A DNA stretch of 6,835 bases, taken from NCBI GenBank assembly GCA_030688105.1, contig JAUYIV010000162.1, forward strand, positions 1-6,835, given 5' to 3'. Shown piece after piece: positions 6,076 to 6,835 of the stretch (positions are counted from its first letter, which is position 1; every line of letters starts with the position of its first letter). A program made the position numbers and the translations under genes. The notes beneath the pieces were generated by a model. It saw only the letters and a list, made by a program, of their open reading frames with translations, had not been told where the DNA came from and ran no database searches. Source of the DNA: Actinomycetota bacterium. GTDB lineage: Bacteria; Actinomycetota; Acidimicrobiia; Spongiisociales; UBA11373.

Positions 6076-6726
6076 TTGGATCCCTCGTCCTTTCTCGCCG
6101 TCTGGGCCGCCGGTGTCGCCGCCGGCTCCGCGCTGGTGGCGTACTGGCGGATCGTCGGCCCCGGGTACGTGTGGCTGTCCAGCGGGGTGACGCTGCTCTT
6201 CGGGATCCCTGCCGCACTGGGAGTCGAGGCGGCGTGGGCCGGGTGCGTCCTGATCGCCGGTGGCGGACTGCTGGCGCGGCGGCCGATCGCCGCCGCTGTC
6301 GCCGCTGCGGCCGCAGCCGCCGTCTTCATGATCGTGGCCGCCGTGGAGGGAACCCCGGTGCTCGCAGTCTCGGGAGCGCTCTTCCTCGGAGGCGTGACGA
6401 CCGAGATGATGCTCGGCCACTGGTATCTGGTGGATCCTCGGCTGCCCCGATTGGCGTTGCGCACACTGGCGCAGATAGGTGTCGCAGCTGCCGTCGCCGA
6501 CACGGCAGTGGCCGCCGCGCTCGGGGCGATCCCGTGGCCCGCATCCGATGCGGTCATGGGATGGGCGTTCCTCGTCCTGGCCGCGACGACTTCGCTCCTG
6601 ATGACCGCGGTCTGGTTTGCCCTTCGTGAACGGGGTTACCCGGCGGTGATGGCAGCCACCGGCCTCTCCTATCTGGCCCTGCTCACCGCGATAGGAGCCG
6701 CCGCCCTCGGGAGGGCGCTGATCTGA
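6076..6726 (+). CDS. Multi-pass membrane protein of unknown function with a GHWYLV motif
   Basis: This 216-residue, Ala-rich protein has about seven or eight hydrophobic segments, roughly at 5-24, 31-50, 52-66, 70-90, 95-110, 130-150, 160-183 and 188-213, so it should be embedded in the cytoplasmic membrane. The one distinctive polar stretch is TEMMLGHWYLVDPRLPRLALR (109-129): a Glu, a His-Trp-Tyr cluster and then basic residues, between membrane segments. I believe similar GHWYLV-type motifs occur in uncharacterised membrane proteins of other bacteria, but this is from memory and unverified. A His in such a setting could bind a metal, heme or quinone, which is speculation. No transporter or enzyme signature was recognised. 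The start is TTG, supported by the TACCCT box 7 nt upstream; an N-terminal signal-anchor follows at once. It is divergent from sat-cysC, and nothing shows a shared function. Confidence 0.8.
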   Translation: MDPSSFLAVWAAGVAAGSALVAYWRIVGPGYVWLSSGVTLLFGIPAALGVEAAWAGCVLIAGGGLLARRPIAAAVAAAAAAAVFMIVAAVEGTPVLAVSGALFLGGVTTEMMLGHWYLVDPRLPRLALRTLAQIGVAAAVADTAVAAALGAIPWPASDAVMGWAFLVLAATTSLLMTAVWFALRERGYPAVMAATGLSYLALLTAIGAAALGRALI

Positions 6727-6743
6727 AGAAGCCTCCAGCGGAG

Positions 6744-6761
6744 CCCGACGCCCGACGCCCG
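6744..6761. repeat. 7-bp tandem repeat, CCCGACG x2 plus CCCG
   Basis: CCCGACG occurs at 6744-6750 and 6751-6757, followed by a partial CCCG at 6758-6761, giving 18 bases of perfect 7-base period. It starts 17 nt after the membrane protein stop codon and abuts the hairpin at 6761-6786. Confidence 0.65.
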
Positions 6762-6786
6762 CAAGAGGCGCGCCGACGCGTCTTGC
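6761..6786 (+). terminator. GC-rich hairpin after the membrane protein gene, possible terminator
   Basis: GCAAGA (6761-6766) pairs perfectly with TCTTGC (6781-6786). Inside, CGCG (6769-6772) pairs with CGCG (6777-6780) around the loop CCGA, leaving a GG bulge at 6767-6768. That makes a 10-bp stem 34 nt after the stop codon. No T-run follows on either strand, so a standard rho-independent terminator is not shown. A U-less terminator or an mRNA 3'-end protecting hairpin is plausible. Confidence 0.4.
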
Positions 6787-6808
6787 CGGTTGCTTGTCGC
6801 CGGTTGCT
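6785..6808. repeat. 10-bp direct repeat with 14-bp period at the right end
   Basis: GCCGGTTGCT occurs at 6785-6794 and again at 6799-6808, a 14-base offset that equals two heptamers. It overlaps the end of the preceding hairpin. No gene could be supported in the remaining bases to 6835. Confidence 0.55.
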
Positions 6809-6835
6809 CTGGCCCAGTTCCAAAGCCCACCAAAC

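Noticed and set aside
1..6835. A new defence, mobile or RNA-based system
   Set aside because: The genes are mostly housekeeping or unknown singletons. No nuclease, helicase, reverse transcriptase, toxin-antitoxin pair, integrase, att site or regular spaced repeat array was found.
6809..6835. A tRNA T-arm-like AGTTCCAAAGCCC near the right edge
   Set aside because: It lacks the GGTTCGA-type core, and no acceptor, anticodon arm or complementary stem is visible in the preceding bases.

Overview
The window is high-GC bacterial chromosome, about two thirds G+C by eye. GTG and TTG starts, strongly G/C-ending codons and Shine-Dalgarno-poor starts preceded by TAnnnT boxes suggest an actinobacterium. 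An Acidimicrobiia-like lineage is possible, but that is an inference and nothing here fixes the taxon. No CRISPR array, transposase, integrase, phage gene, tRNA or rRNA was seen.

Layout from left to right. (1) Bases 1-403, minus strand: the N-terminus of a secreted lipoprotein, with a lipobox, a Thr/Pro linker and the first blade of a probable beta-propeller. It runs off the left edge. (2) A short divergent promoter region. (3) Bases 493-1590, plus: an M24 (Xaa-Pro aminopeptidase/prolidase-like) metallopeptidase. (4) Bases 1634-3589, plus: transketolase. (5) A roughly 0.6 kb stretch with less biased codon use, holding a small conserved hypothetical gene (3699-4140, plus) that appears split by a +1 frameshift. 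(6) Bases 4206-5933, minus: a bifunctional ATP sulfurylase/APS kinase (Sat-CysC fusion). (7) Bases 6076-6726, plus: an unknown multi-pass membrane protein. (8) A repeat- and hairpin-rich end.

The genes are mostly independent units. Transketolase serves the pentose phosphate pathway, Sat-CysC activates sulfate to PAPS, and the M24 enzyme trims peptides. The peptidase and tkt are co-directional, but each has its own promoter-like box, so they need not form an operon.

I found no convincing new multi-gene system. The best second-look signals lie between the genes. One is an identical CCTAGCCT box exactly 8 nt before two start codons, with a similar TACCCT box before a third, which fits leaderless transcription. 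Another is short tandem repeats with a 7-base period (or 14 = 2x7), of different sequence, in four noncoding gaps. The third is the frameshifted small gene.
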